Source: Gaetbulibacter sp. 4G1 (GTDB taxonomy: Bacteria > Bacteroidota > Bacteroidia > Flavobacteriales > Flavobacteriaceae). From it: 52,589 nt of DNA. The position numbers and the translations under genes were made by a program. Location: positions 1 through 52,589 of the forward strand of contig NZ_MDVN01000006.1 of the NCBI RefSeq assembly GCF_002741945.1, in the 5' to 3' direction. Each line of letters starts with the position of its first letter. Position 1 is the first letter of the stretch. The notes below the pieces were generated by a model, which made no database searches, was not told the origin of the DNA, and saw only the letters and a program-made list of their open reading frames with translations. Of this stretch, positions 34,143 to 42,259 are shown piece by piece.

Positions 34143-34209
34143 TGTGGTTACATTATTAATTTGTGCAAAAATAAATACTTAATACTTAAAAATACGTGTT
34201 TTATAAAAA

Positions 34210-34620
34210 CTATTTGGAATACAAATAACTTTGAAGTATGAGAGTAGCGCTAATTTCATCAATGAGAGCTTTATTTTGACGCTGTTGTTTTTTTAAGCCA
34301 CTATCAATCATTGTTTGAAAAGCCATTTTAGAAGTGAAACGCTCATCAACCCTTATTATAGGGATATTAGAAAATTGTTCGCTAAGTTTAATTAAAAATG
34401 GTTTAATTAGTATTTCACTTTCAGATGCAGTATTATCCATTTGTTTAGGCTCTCCAACTAAAAAAAGCTCTACTTTTTCTTTACTTGTATAATCTTTTAA
34501 AAACGGAATAAGCTCTTTAGTATAAACAGTAGTAAGTCCAGAAGCAATAATTTGTAACTCATCTGTTACAGCTATTCCTGTTCGTTTCATCCCAAAATCT
34601 ATTGCTAAAATACGTGCCAT
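34210..34620 (-). CDS. ruvX: Pre-16S rRNA nuclease / Holliday junction resolvase homologue
   Basis: A 136-residue RNase H-fold protein of the YqgF/RuvX family, which in E. coli processes the 5' end of 16S rRNA. The fold is marked by ILAIDFGMKRTGIAVTD with the first catalytic Asp, FLVGEPKQMDNTASE, IIRVDERFTSKMA and the last acidic motif KALIDEISATLILQSYL. Length is normal. It lies upstream of def in the same direction. The name 'Holliday junction resolvase' is historical. Confidence 0.94.
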   Translation of the reverse strand: MARILAIDFGMKRTGIAVTDELQIIASGLTTVYTKELIPFLKDYTSKEKVELFLVGEPKQMDNTASESEILIKPFLIKLSEQFSNIPIIRVDERFTSKMAFQTMIDSGLKKQQRQNKALIDEISATLILQSYLYSK

Positions 34621-34657
34621 AAATTGTTTTGTACAAAAATAGTGTATTAAAACAAAA

Positions 34658-34681
34658 AAGACCGTCTTTACAGACAGCCTT
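34658..34681 (-). terminator. Terminator of the small exported protein gene
   Basis: AAGACCGTCT (34658-34667) pairs with AGACAGCCTT (34672-34681), using two G-U wobbles on the minus strand, with a 4-nt loop, followed on the minus strand by six Ts (34653-34659 A-run). Confidence 0.75.
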
Positions 34682-34723
34682 CTTTAATAATTTAACCTTA
34701 ATTATTAATATTTGAACTTTATT

Positions 34724-35032
34724 TTATGCTACTTTAGCTTTATTCATTTTAGGGAATAACCATTTAATATTTTCAACCTTTCTTACTCGGTTTAAATAAA
34801 TTCTGATATCACTATTAGTACGTGCTACATTTTCTTTAACCTCAACCTTATCAGCTTTAGCTTCTTTTTTATTAACAGTATTAGTTACACTATCAACAGT
34901 AACAATTACATCTTCATTATTATCAGAAACAGAAACAGTATTTTCAGTTTCAACTTTTACTACGTTATCTTGTGCGTTTGCAAAAGAAAAAGAAAGTAGT
35001 AAAATTAATAATATGTAAATATTTGTTTTCAT
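34724..35032 (-). CDS. Small exported protein of unknown function
   Basis: A 102-residue protein with a clear Sec signal peptide (about 1-20, LLLSFSFANAQ). The mature part begins Val/Thr/Asp/Asn-rich and low in complexity, then becomes basic (KKEAKADKVEVKE), and ends in IYLNRVRKVENIKWLFPKMNKAKVA, a more ordered, possibly amphipathic stretch. I do not recognise a family. It has its own terminator and stands alone before a 328-bp gap. Confidence 0.65.
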   Translation of the reverse strand: MKTNIYILLILLLSFSFANAQDNVVKVETENTVSVSDNNEDVIVTVDSVTNTVNKKEAKADKVEVKENVARTNSDIRIYLNRVRKVENIKWLFPKMNKAKVA

Positions 35033-35360
35033 CAGATTTGGATTGTTTGATGGTTCAAATATATAATCACATTAAAGCTAAGCCCAATAAATTAGTTGTA
35101 ACACATTGAATTTTCGATTATTAGAAAACGGTAGGATTTCCATCGATGAATAGTTTAACGGATTCTTTTTGCCGTCGAAATACATCAAAAGTGTATTTCA
35201 TCGATTTATTCAATTCCTTAAAAGTGAAAACCGACTTTAATTTTTTAAAAATTCTGCTTAAAAAGGGCTTAATTTTTATCAAATATTCAACCCACATAAT
35301 GAACATTTCTATCATTTTTTTAAATGATAGACATTATATTTGCTCAAAATATAAATACCA
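35033..35360. other. 328-bp gap with strong fold potential upstream of dapD
   Basis: No convincing gene. Two overlapping short frames on opposite strands (64 and 72 codons) contradict each other and show no known motif. What is seen: ATCGATG (35142-35148) pairs with CATCGAT (35199-35205), enclosing ACGG/CCGT (35158-35161 with 35172-35175) and AAATACA/TGTATTT (35178-35184 with 35192-35198), a three-way-junction-like fold. Further on, CTATCATTT-TTTT-AAATGATAG (35309-35330) is a perfect 9-bp dyad directly before the dapD -7 box. It may hold a small RNA or a regulated leader. Confidence 0.45.
35309..35342 (+). promoter_or_regulatory. dapD promoter with overlapping dyad
   Basis: TATATTTG (35335-35342) is a perfect -7 box 19 nt before the dapD ATG. 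A perfect 9-bp inverted repeat, 35309-35317 with 35322-35330, ends 4 bp upstream and covers the place where a TTG would be expected. The pattern suits an operator, but no binding protein is known. Confidence 0.5.
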
Positions 35361-36176
35361 ATGACAGAATTACAACAAACCATTGAGAATGCTTGGGATG
35401 ATAGAGCTCTTTTAAAAGAAGAAGCTACTACTACAGCAATTAGAACAGTTATAGATTTATTAGATAAAGGTGAATTGCGGGTAGCTGAGCCAATTGCAAG
35501 TGGATGGCAAGTAAACGAGTGGGTAAAAAAAGCGGTTGTTTTATACTTCCCAATTCAAAAGATGGAAACTTTAGAAGCCGGTATCTTTGAATATCACGAT
35601 AAAATTCCTTTAAAGAAAAATTTTGCTGAAAGAGGAATACGGGTTGTACCCAATGCTGTAGCTCGACATGGTGCCTATATTTCTAGTGGCACAATATTAA
35701 TGCCTAGTTATGTAAATATTGGAGCTTATGTTGATGAGGGTACTATGGTTGATACTTGGGCTACAGTTGGTAGTTGTGCACAAATTGGTAAAAATGTACA
35801 TTTATCTGGTGGTGTTGGCATAGGTGGTGTTTTAGAGCCTTTACAAGCAGCACCCGTAATTATAGAAGATAATGCCTTTATTGGAAGCCGTTGTATTGTA
35901 GTAGAAGGTGTTCGCGTTGAGACAGAAGCCGTTTTAGGAGCTGGTGTTGTTTTAACTATGAGTACAAAAATAATTGATGTTACTGGAAACGAACCGATAG
36001 AATATAAAGGTAGAGTTCCTGCTCGTTCTGTTGTTATTCCTGGTAGTTATGCAAAAGAATTCCCGTCGGGAAGTTACAATGTACCTTGTGCCTTAATTAT
36101 TGGTAAACGTAAAGAAAGCACAAACAAGAAAACATCACTTAATGATGCTCTTCGTGAGCATGATGTAGCTGTTTAA
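35361..36176 (+). CDS. dapD: Tetrahydrodipicolinate N-succinyltransferase
   Basis: Transfers succinyl from succinyl-CoA to tetrahydrodipicolinate in lysine/diaminopimelate synthesis, thus serving peptidoglycan. The 271 residues have an N-terminal helical part, then a left-handed beta-helix of hexapeptide repeats (about 100-215: VNIGAYVDEGTMVDTWATVGSCAQIGK as overlapping hexads), and the C-terminal GSYNVPCALIIGKRKEST. Full length and standard. It has its own -7 box and terminator, so it is a single-gene unit. Confidence 0.96.
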   Translation: MTELQQTIENAWDDRALLKEEATTTAIRTVIDLLDKGELRVAEPIASGWQVNEWVKKAVVLYFPIQKMETLEAGIFEYHDKIPLKKNFAERGIRVVPNAVARHGAYISSGTILMPSYVNIGAYVDEGTMVDTWATVGSCAQIGKNVHLSGGVGIGGVLEPLQAAPVIIEDNAFIGSRCIVVEGVRVETEAVLGAGVVLTMSTKIIDVTGNEPIEYKGRVPARSVVIPGSYAKEFPSGSYNVPCALIIGKRKESTNKKTSLNDALREHDVAV

Positions 36177-36197
36177 AGCTTCTAGCTTATACATTTT

Positions 36198-36247
36198 AAA
36201 TCCTAAATTCCATTATTTTACAATAGCTTAATTGGAATTTGGGGTTT
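36198..36247 (+). terminator. Terminator of dapD
   Basis: 36198-36212 pairs with 36233-36247 over 15 positions including two G-U wobbles, with a 20-nt loop, followed by six Ts. It lies 21 nt after the dapD stop. Confidence 0.75.
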
Positions 36248-36270
36248 TTTATTTGTAATTTGATTTTTGA

Positions 36271-37317
36271 ATGAAAATTTTAGTAATACAACAAAAAATG
36301 ATTGGTGATGTGCTTACAAGCAGTATTCTGTTTGAAGCACTTCGGGCTAAATACCGAAACGCCCAACTAGATTATTTAATAAACGAGCATACTTTTCCTG
36401 TTGTAGAACATAATCCTTTTATTGATAATTGTATTTTTTTTACAAAAAAAGAAGAATCTAGCAAGCGTGCCCTGTTTAAGCTTGCAAAGGCAATTAAAAA
36501 AAGTAATTACGATATTGTTATCGATGTGTATTCAAAGATTTCCAGTAATTTAATAACAGTATTTTCCAATGCCAAAACTAAAATTTCTTATCATAAACCT
36601 TATAGTACCATTTTTTACAATCATAATATAAAAAGGCAACAAAGTACTAGCGAAAAAGCTGGTTTAGCTATTTTTAATAGATTACAATTATTACAACCAC
36701 TCGACATTGAAGTAAATTCTATTAAACCAAAAATATACTTATCTGAAAGTGAAATTATAAATAGTAAGTTATTTTTAGAAAAGCACAATGTAAACTTGAA
36801 CAAACCCTTATTTATGATTAGTGTTTTGGGAAGTGGTGATAATAAAACTTATCCATTTCCATATATGGCTAAAGTTATTGATGCTATTGTCAAAAAAACT
36901 CAAGGACAAATTCTATTTAACTATATACCAAAACAAGAAACACAAGCTAAAGCCATTTTAAATTTATGCAGAGCTGAAACCAAAGAACTCATAAAATTTA
37001 ATGTTTTTGGTAAAAGCTTAAGAGAATTTTTAGCCATAACGCATTATTGTAATGCTTTAATTGGAAATGAAGGCGGCGCTATAAATATGGCAAAAGCACT
37101 AAACATTAGAACATTTGCAATATATTCTCCGTGGATAGACAAAGCCTCATGGAATCTTTTTGAAGATGAAAATAATGTTAGTGTACATTTAAAAGATTAT
37201 AAACCTGAGTTATATACAAAACCTGAAAAAGATTATAAGAAAGAGGCTTCTGTATTATATAATGAGTTTAAGCCGAATTTATATATTGACAAGCTAGAAG
37301 GTTTTCTAAACCATTAA
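36271..37317 (+). CDS. Glycosyltransferase family 9 (heptosyltransferase-like)
   Basis: A 348-residue GT-B enzyme resembling ADP-heptose:LPS heptosyltransferases. N-terminal KILVIQQKMIGDVLTSSILFEALRAKYRNA is the family opening, and the C-terminal half has GNEGGAINMAKALNIRTFAIYSPW in place of the usual GPDSGPMHLA nucleotide-sugar loop. It probably adds a heptose or another sugar to the LPS core. It begins the surface-glycan region and its end overlaps the convergent galactofuranosyltransferase gene by 4 bp. Confidence 0.87.
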   Translation: MKILVIQQKMIGDVLTSSILFEALRAKYRNAQLDYLINEHTFPVVEHNPFIDNCIFFTKKEESSKRALFKLAKAIKKSNYDIVIDVYSKISSNLITVFSNAKTKISYHKPYSTIFYNHNIKRQQSTSEKAGLAIFNRLQLLQPLDIEVNSIKPKIYLSESEIINSKLFLEKHNVNLNKPLFMISVLGSGDNKTYPFPYMAKVIDAIVKKTQGQILFNYIPKQETQAKAILNLCRAETKELIKFNVFGKSLREFLAITHYCNALIGNEGGAINMAKALNIRTFAIYSPWIDKASWNLFEDENNVSVHLKDYKPELYTKPEKDYKKEASVLYNEFKPNLYIDKLEGFLNH

Positions 37318-38357
37318 TTATCCAAAACTTCTAAAGCTTTTTTTACAGCCGCTTCAACAAATTGCCCTTTCATTACTTTCTCTTGCACCTTTAAAACATT
37401 GTTCTTCATTACTTTATAATCATCTTCAGATAATTTCTCTAAAATACTGTTTAAATCTTTAAGATTAGAAACTGCAACGCCTAGATTGTTTTCAACAATG
37501 AAAGTAGCGATAGCAGCTTTATCCCAAACTATAACAGGAAGTCCACACAATAGATATAGTGAAGTTTTATGTGGATTATTATATTTTAAATACAATCCTA
37601 AATCACCACTGCATGACTCGGTAGAAATACCATCCCAAACCAATCCAAAATCTGCTTCAATTTTATATGCAATTTGATCAGATGGGAAAGCCCCTTGGTA
37701 AAGAATAACTGAATCCTTTTCATTTACTTTTCGCTTACTCGCATCAAAACCAATACCATAAAGCTTTAAGTTATACTTGCTATGTTCTAAAATATCAAAA
37801 TCAAAAATGTAAGCATTCTTCCCTTCTCCAAAACCACCAGCATAAGCAATACTATAAATTTCTTTTTTAGTTATTTCCTTATTTTGGGTAGGTTTTTCTT
37901 TTGAAACATAATCGAAAATGCCTAAAACTACTATAGGTATTTTAGTGTTTTGATCTAAAAACCATTGTTTCATTGATTCGTTATGCACAATAATAACATC
38001 AGAGCATACAATTTTGGATAATTCCTTTTCAACATCTTTGGTTCTTCCTTTTAAGCTTCTAACGTCATGAACTATCGTTATAATTTTACAGCGTTTTAAC
38101 TTTGCGAAAAATAGTATTAGTTTTCTAAATTTATTGTTTGGATATTGTGTGCATATAATAGATTTAAATGGCAGTCTTAACAATGCTATTGTAATTCCAA
38201 AAAAATTCTTTATTGTTCCAATAGCCGAATTTGGGATAGATGATTGTTTAAATCCTAAATTTTTAAATCCTAAATTTTGCAATGTGATTTCACAATCTGT
38301 TTTTGCTTTTCCTGCGGCATTAAATAGCGACTTATAATTTCTAGAAATGTAATACAT
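37314..38357 (-). CDS. Galactofuranosyltransferase-like glycosyltransferase
   Basis: A 347-residue GT-B-fold protein of the family often labelled beta-1,6-galactofuranosyltransferase. Characteristic are ITIVHDVRSLKG in the N half, YAGGFGEGKNAYIFD at the domain joint, and GDLGLYLKYNNPHKTSLYLLCGLPVIVWDKAAIATFI in the sugar-nucleotide region. It is divergent from glf, which makes UDP-galactofuranose, the expected donor; the 60-bp spacer must hold both promoters. The N terminus carries an in-frame 15-bp tandem duplication (NLGFK twice, 38247-38276). Acceptor is unknown. Confidence 0.86.
   Translation of the reverse strand: MYYISRNYKSLFNAAGKAKTDCEITLQNLGFKNLGFKQSSIPNSAIGTIKNFFGITIALLRLPFKSIICTQYPNNKFRKLILFFAKLKRCKIITIVHDVRSLKGRTKDVEKELSKIVCSDVIIVHNESMKQWFLDQNTKIPIVVLGIFDYVSKEKPTQNKEITKKEIYSIAYAGGFGEGKNAYIFDFDILEHSKYNLKLYGIGFDASKRKVNEKDSVILYQGAFPSDQIAYKIEADFGLVWDGISTESCSGDLGLYLKYNNPHKTSLYLLCGLPVIVWDKAAIATFIVENNLGVAVSNLKDLNSILEKLSEDDYKVMKNNVLKVQEKVMKGQFVEAAVKKALEVLDN
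38247..38276 (+). repeat. 15-bp perfect tandem duplication inside a glycosyltransferase gene
   Basis: TTTAAATCCTAAATT occurs twice without a gap (38247-38261, 38262-38276). On the coding (minus) strand it duplicates the pentapeptide NLGFK. A similar AAATCCTAAAT also occurs at 36198 and 43172, both outside coding sequence. Confidence 0.8.
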
Positions 38358-38393
38358 ATTGGCTGAAAAATTTTTTTAAGGAAATTAATATTC

Positions 38394-38401
38394 TAGTTTT
38401 G
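38394..38401 (+). promoter_or_regulatory. Likely -7 promoter box of glf
   Basis: TAGTTTTG matches TAnnTTTG and lies 16 nt before the glf ATG. No TTG at the usual distance. Confidence 0.5.
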
Positions 38402-38417
38402 TTAAAAATATAAAAGT

Positions 38418-39521
38418 ATGCAAAAGTATGATTATTTAATTGTTGGAGCAGGATTATTTGGATGCGTATTTGCACACGAAGCCACTAAAGCAGGAAAAAA
38501 ATGTCTTGTTATAGACAAAAGAACTCATGTAGGTGGTAATGTTTACTGCGAAAATGTTGATGGTATTAATGTACACAAATATGGTGCACACATATTTCAT
38601 ACTAACGATAAACAGATATGGGACTATGTAAATCAGTTTGCAGAATTTAATAATTATATCAATTCACCTGTATCTATTTCAAAAGGAAAATTATACAATT
38701 TACCTTTTAATATGAATACATTTTATCAATTATGGGGCACAAAAACACCAGAGGAAGCTAAAACCATTATAGAAAACCAAATAAAAGAATACGGCTACAA
38801 GAAACCTAAAAATTTAGAAGAACAAGCATTATCATTAATTGGCAAAGACGTTTATAAAACCTTGATTAAAGAATACACCGAAAAACAATGGGGTAAAAAA
38901 GCAACAGAACTCCCTGCTTTTATTATTAAGCGGTTACCTGTTCGATATACGTTTAACAATAACTATTTTAACGATAAATATCAGGGCATTCCTATTGGCG
39001 GGTACAACAAAATAATAGATGGATTGCTAGATGGTATTGAAACCAAAACCAATATTGATTTTTTTGAAAATAAAGCAGAATTAACAGCTTTAGCATCAAA
39101 AATAGTATACACTGGAAAGATTGATGAATTCTTTAATTATAAGTTTGGTAATTTAGAATATAGATCGTTACGATTTGAAAACACTCGATTAGAAAAAGAA
39201 AATCATCAAGGAAACGCAGTTGTAAATTATAATGATAGCGATATTCCTTATACCCGAATTATTGAACACAAACATTTTGAATTTGGTAAGCAAAACCATA
39301 CTGTTATAACAAAAGAGTTTCCTGAAGAGTGGACCAAAGAAAAAGAAGCCTACTACCCTATTAATAATGAAGACAATCAAAATAAGTATCAACAATACAA
39401 AGCATTATCTTTAAAAGAATCTAATATAATTTTTGGCGGCAGATTAGCCGAATATAAATATTACGATATGCACCAAATAATAGCATCAGCATTACAAAAG
39501 GTAAAAAAAGAAATAAGCTGA
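38418..39521 (+). CDS. glf: UDP-galactopyranose mutase
   Basis: FAD enzyme that interconverts UDP-galactopyranose and UDP-galactofuranose. The 367 residues open with the dinucleotide-binding motif LIVGAGLFGCVFAHEA, followed by KRTHVGGNVYCE and VHKYGAHIFHTND, all diagnostic. The core has EKQWGKKATELPAFIIKRLPVRYTFNNNYFNDKYQGIPIGGYN, and the end GGRLAEYKYYDMHQIIASAL. Full length. It sits next to a galactofuranosyltransferase-like gene, so galactofuranose is very probably part of this organism's LPS or capsule. Confidence 0.97.
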   Translation: MQKYDYLIVGAGLFGCVFAHEATKAGKKCLVIDKRTHVGGNVYCENVDGINVHKYGAHIFHTNDKQIWDYVNQFAEFNNYINSPVSISKGKLYNLPFNMNTFYQLWGTKTPEEAKTIIENQIKEYGYKKPKNLEEQALSLIGKDVYKTLIKEYTEKQWGKKATELPAFIIKRLPVRYTFNNNYFNDKYQGIPIGGYNKIIDGLLDGIETKTNIDFFENKAELTALASKIVYTGKIDEFFNYKFGNLEYRSLRFENTRLEKENHQGNAVVNYNDSDIPYTRIIEHKHFEFGKQNHTVITKEFPEEWTKEKEAYYPINNEDNQNKYQQYKALSLKESNIIFGGRLAEYKYYDMHQIIASALQKVKKEIS

Positions 39522-39527
39522 AATAAC

Positions 39528-39535
39528 TATTTTTG
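39528..39535 (+). promoter_or_regulatory. Likely -7 promoter box of the GT2 gene
   Basis: TATTTTTG matches TAnnTTTG, 22 nt before the GT2 ATG and just after the glf stop, so this gene may have its own start besides read-through from glf. Confidence 0.45.
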
Positions 39536-39557
39536 TATAACATAAAAGTTAAAAGAT

Positions 39558-40313
39558 ATGATTAAACTTTCTGGTGTCATAATTACATATAATGAAGAAG
39601 AACACTTAGAAAAATGTTTAGCATCCCTAGTTGATGTAGTAGATGAAATAGTAGTAGTCGATTCTTTTTCAAATGATAAAACACCTGAAATATGTAAAGC
39701 CTTTAATGTAAAATTTATTCAGAATAGATTTGAAGGCTATATTGAACAAAAAAACTTTGCGCTTTCGCTTGCAAACCATGACTATATTTTATCATTAGAT
39801 GGAGATGAAGCTTTATCTGATTATCTTAAAAAATCTATTTTAGAAGTAAAAGAAAATTGGTTATATGATGGATATTATTGCAATAGATTAAATAATTATT
39901 GCGGTCAGTGGATTAAACATTCTGATTGGTATCCAGACAAAAAGCTAAGACTTTTTAAAAAAAATAGTGGTGAATGGAAAGGCATAAATCCACATGATAG
40001 ATATACACTTAAAAAAGGGTTAAAAGCTGGTAAACTTAAAGGAGATTTATTACATTGGATATATAGAGATTACAAAGAGCATAATTTAAAGGTCGAAAAT
40101 TTTTCTACTATTGCTGCAAATGCATATTTTAAACTAGGAAAAAAATCTTCTTTAATAAAAATTATTTTCAGGCCTTTTTGGGCTTTTTTTAAAGCTTACT
40201 TTTTACGCTTGGGCTTTTTAGATGGACTAAATGGTTTTATTATTTGTGTACAAACTTATAACGTTACATTTTTAAAGTACATTAAGCTTTATAGGCTTAA
40301 CAAAGACAAGTAA
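39558..40313 (+). CDS. Glycosyltransferase family 2 (KdtX/WaaE-like)
   Basis: A 251-residue GT-A enzyme. SGVIITYNEEEHLEKCLASL and DEIVVVDSFSNDKTPEI form the nucleotide-binding half, and SLDGDEAL supplies the metal-binding Asp motif. The second half has HSDWYPDKKLRLFKK and a hydrophobic C-terminal part, the layout of the LPS core beta-1,4-glucosyltransferase WaaE/KdtX group. It most likely acts on the lipopolysaccharide core at the inner membrane. It follows glf by 36 nt and converges on the Kdo-kinase-like gene. Confidence 0.88.
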   Translation: MIKLSGVIITYNEEEHLEKCLASLVDVVDEIVVVDSFSNDKTPEICKAFNVKFIQNRFEGYIEQKNFALSLANHDYILSLDGDEALSDYLKKSILEVKENWLYDGYYCNRLNNYCGQWIKHSDWYPDKKLRLFKKNSGEWKGINPHDRYTLKKGLKAGKLKGDLLHWIYRDYKEHNLKVENFSTIAANAYFKLGKKSSLIKIIFRPFWAFFKAYFLRLGFLDGLNGFIICVQTYNVTFLKYIKLYRLNKDK

Positions 40314-40316
40314 TTG

Positions 40317-41075
40317 TTATTTTTTCCAGAATTTTAATTTCTTTTTTAAGCGTCTTTTACGATGGTATTTTTCTTGAAAAGTTTCAGTTTCTTTCCACAT
40401 TAAATTAAAAATAGTACTGTAATCTTTTCCAGAGCATTTTGCGTATTCATCACTCATGACTTCAACCATAGATTTATGAATAGTTAATTTAGAAAAGTTT
40501 TTTATTCGGGTTTCAAAATCTAAAGTTTTAAACTCCATTCTGTTTAAATCAACCAAGTAAAAATCATATCCATTACCAGATTTTTTTATTAATGTATTTC
40601 CTGGTGAATGGTCTAAAAAATGAATACCCTTTTCGTGTAAATCAAATGTGAATTTTGTGAAAGCTCTTAAAACAGAGCCGTAGTTAGGAATATTAAAATC
40701 TGTTGTTAACTCTCTATATGTATAGTCGCAATCAATCTGTTCGCTTATATAATAGCTTTTTTTGAATAAGAACGAGGTTTTAAACTCATAATACGCTATA
40801 GGTTGCGGAGTTCCAACATTTAAACTAATAAGCCTATTTGCATACTCAAAAGATCGTTGCGCTTTACTTTTTCTTAAAAAACGATAAGCTATTTGATTAA
40901 CGAGGTTAGGAACTCTAAACGATTTAACATTAATCGTTTTATTATCTAATTGAAATAATTTCAAAGAATTTCTATCTTGATTACCAAAGTTTTCGCCTTT
41001 TGAATCAAAATTGATAATAATATCATCAAAAAACACACTATTATCTTTAAACTTTTTATGTATTACTTTTTTCAT
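40317..41075 (-). CDS. Kdo-kinase-like (InaA/WaaP family) protein
   Basis: A 252-residue kinase-fold protein starting, in my reading, at MKKVIHKKFKDNS (41075); nine further residues upstream are in frame but look non-coding. The catalytic elements are visible: LHEKGIHFLDHSPGNTLI (Asp then Asn four residues on, as in HxDxxxxN) and YLVDLNRMEF in the DFG position. ISEQID lies at the hinge position. It belongs to the LPS heptose/Kdo kinase group that phosphorylates the inner core. The surrounding genes for LPS-like glycans agree. Acceptor is not known. Confidence 0.83.
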   Translation of the reverse strand: MKKVIHKKFKDNSVFFDDIIINFDSKGENFGNQDRNSLKLFQLDNKTINVKSFRVPNLVNQIAYRFLRKSKAQRSFEYANRLISLNVGTPQPIAYYEFKTSFLFKKSYYISEQIDCDYTYRELTTDFNIPNYGSVLRAFTKFTFDLHEKGIHFLDHSPGNTLIKKSGNGYDFYLVDLNRMEFKTLDFETRIKNFSKLTIHKSMVEVMSDEYAKCSGKDYSTIFNLMWKETETFQEKYHRKRRLKKKLKFWKK

Positions 41076-41182
41076 AAAAACAACAACATCAATTAAATGC
41101 AAATAAACATAAAAAAATAAAGACTCAGTTTAATAGTTTCAGCTATTTCGTTTTTATATTTTTACGATACAAAAATAGAAGT

Positions 41183-42259
41183 ATGCATAACATTTTTTTA
41201 GAATCTCATAATATAAAAAATCAACATTTTGGTTTTGGTCAGTTTAATTATCATTTAATAAAAGGGTTATACAATGCTAATATAGAAGGTTTTAAAATAA
41301 CACTACATGCTAAAGATACTGATGCTTTAAAAAATGAATTTAATACTTATTTTAACTATAAAAAATATTTCTCATTAAGACGACATAACTCTTTTAGAAT
41401 TAGAAAAAAATATGATTTGTGGCACTGTTTAAATCAAAATATAAAAATTGAGCCATATCATAATATTCCCTACTTGCTTACTGTACACGATGTAAATTTT
41501 ATTGATGAAGTATCAAATGATTTAAATCATGAAATTAATACAAGGTTTCAAAATAAGCTTAACAGAAGTCATGCAATTACTTACATTTCAGAATACGCAA
41601 AACAATCAACGCACCAATATTTTAAAGTACCAAATGTTCCTGAGTATGTAATCTACAATGGAAATCCTATTGTTGACATACAAATTCCTGAAAATTATGA
41701 GCCAAAGCAAACTTCAAAAAAACCATATTTATTTAGTATTGGTGAATTTACCGAACGTAAAAACTTCCATGCTTTAGTTAAAATGTTGGCAGTTTTACCC
41801 GAATATAATTTAGTGCTTTCTGGTAACAACAATACTGCTTATGCAAATAGTATTTTACAAGACACAATTAAAGAGCTAAAATTAGAAAACCGTATAGTAA
41901 TAACGGGAAAAATATCTGAGTTAGATAAGCAGTATTATTTACAAAATTGTGATGCGTTTGTTTTTCCATCGCTACGCGAGGGCTTTGGAATTCCACCAAT
42001 TGAAGCTATGCGCTTTGGGAAGCCTGTTTTTTTATCAAACAACACGTCGCTGGCAGAAATTGGAGGAGATCATGCTTTTTATTGGAATCATTACGACCCA
42101 AACTATATGGCAGATATTTTAAAAAAAGGACTGAATATTTTTAATAAAAACAAAGCTGTTTTATCTCAAAACTATATTAAACATGCAAAAAGCTTTAATT
42201 GGAATGATGCAGCTAAACAATATATAGAAGTATATAAAAATATACTATTTAGTAAATAG
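41183..42259 (+). CDS. Glycosyltransferase family 4
   Basis: A 358-residue GT-B enzyme with the family's retaining-transferase signature: SIGEFTERKNFHALVKML (domain joint) and FPSLREGFGIPPIEAMRFGKPV, with the E-x7-E pair that binds the sugar nucleotide. N-terminal FGFGQFNYHLIKGLYNAN is the acceptor-side fold. It is probably a mannosyl- or glucosyltransferase for surface glycan. Its 3' end overlaps the end of the convergent FkbM gene by 15 bp. Confidence 0.9.
   Translation: MHNIFLESHNIKNQHFGFGQFNYHLIKGLYNANIEGFKITLHAKDTDALKNEFNTYFNYKKYFSLRRHNSFRIRKKYDLWHCLNQNIKIEPYHNIPYLLTVHDVNFIDEVSNDLNHEINTRFQNKLNRSHAITYISEYAKQSTHQYFKVPNVPEYVIYNGNPIVDIQIPENYEPKQTSKKPYLFSIGEFTERKNFHALVKMLAVLPEYNLVLSGNNNTAYANSILQDTIKELKLENRIVITGKISELDKQYYLQNCDAFVFPSLREGFGIPPIEAMRFGKPVFLSNNTSLAEIGGDHAFYWNHYDPNYMADILKKGLNIFNKNKAVLSQNYIKHAKSFNWNDAAKQYIEVYKNILFSK

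Noticed and set aside
35121-35364. Two opposing short ORFs (64 aa minus, 72 aa plus) in the gap before dapD.
   Set aside because: They overlap almost fully on opposite strands, have no recognisable motif, and the region is better explained by structured or regulatory DNA.
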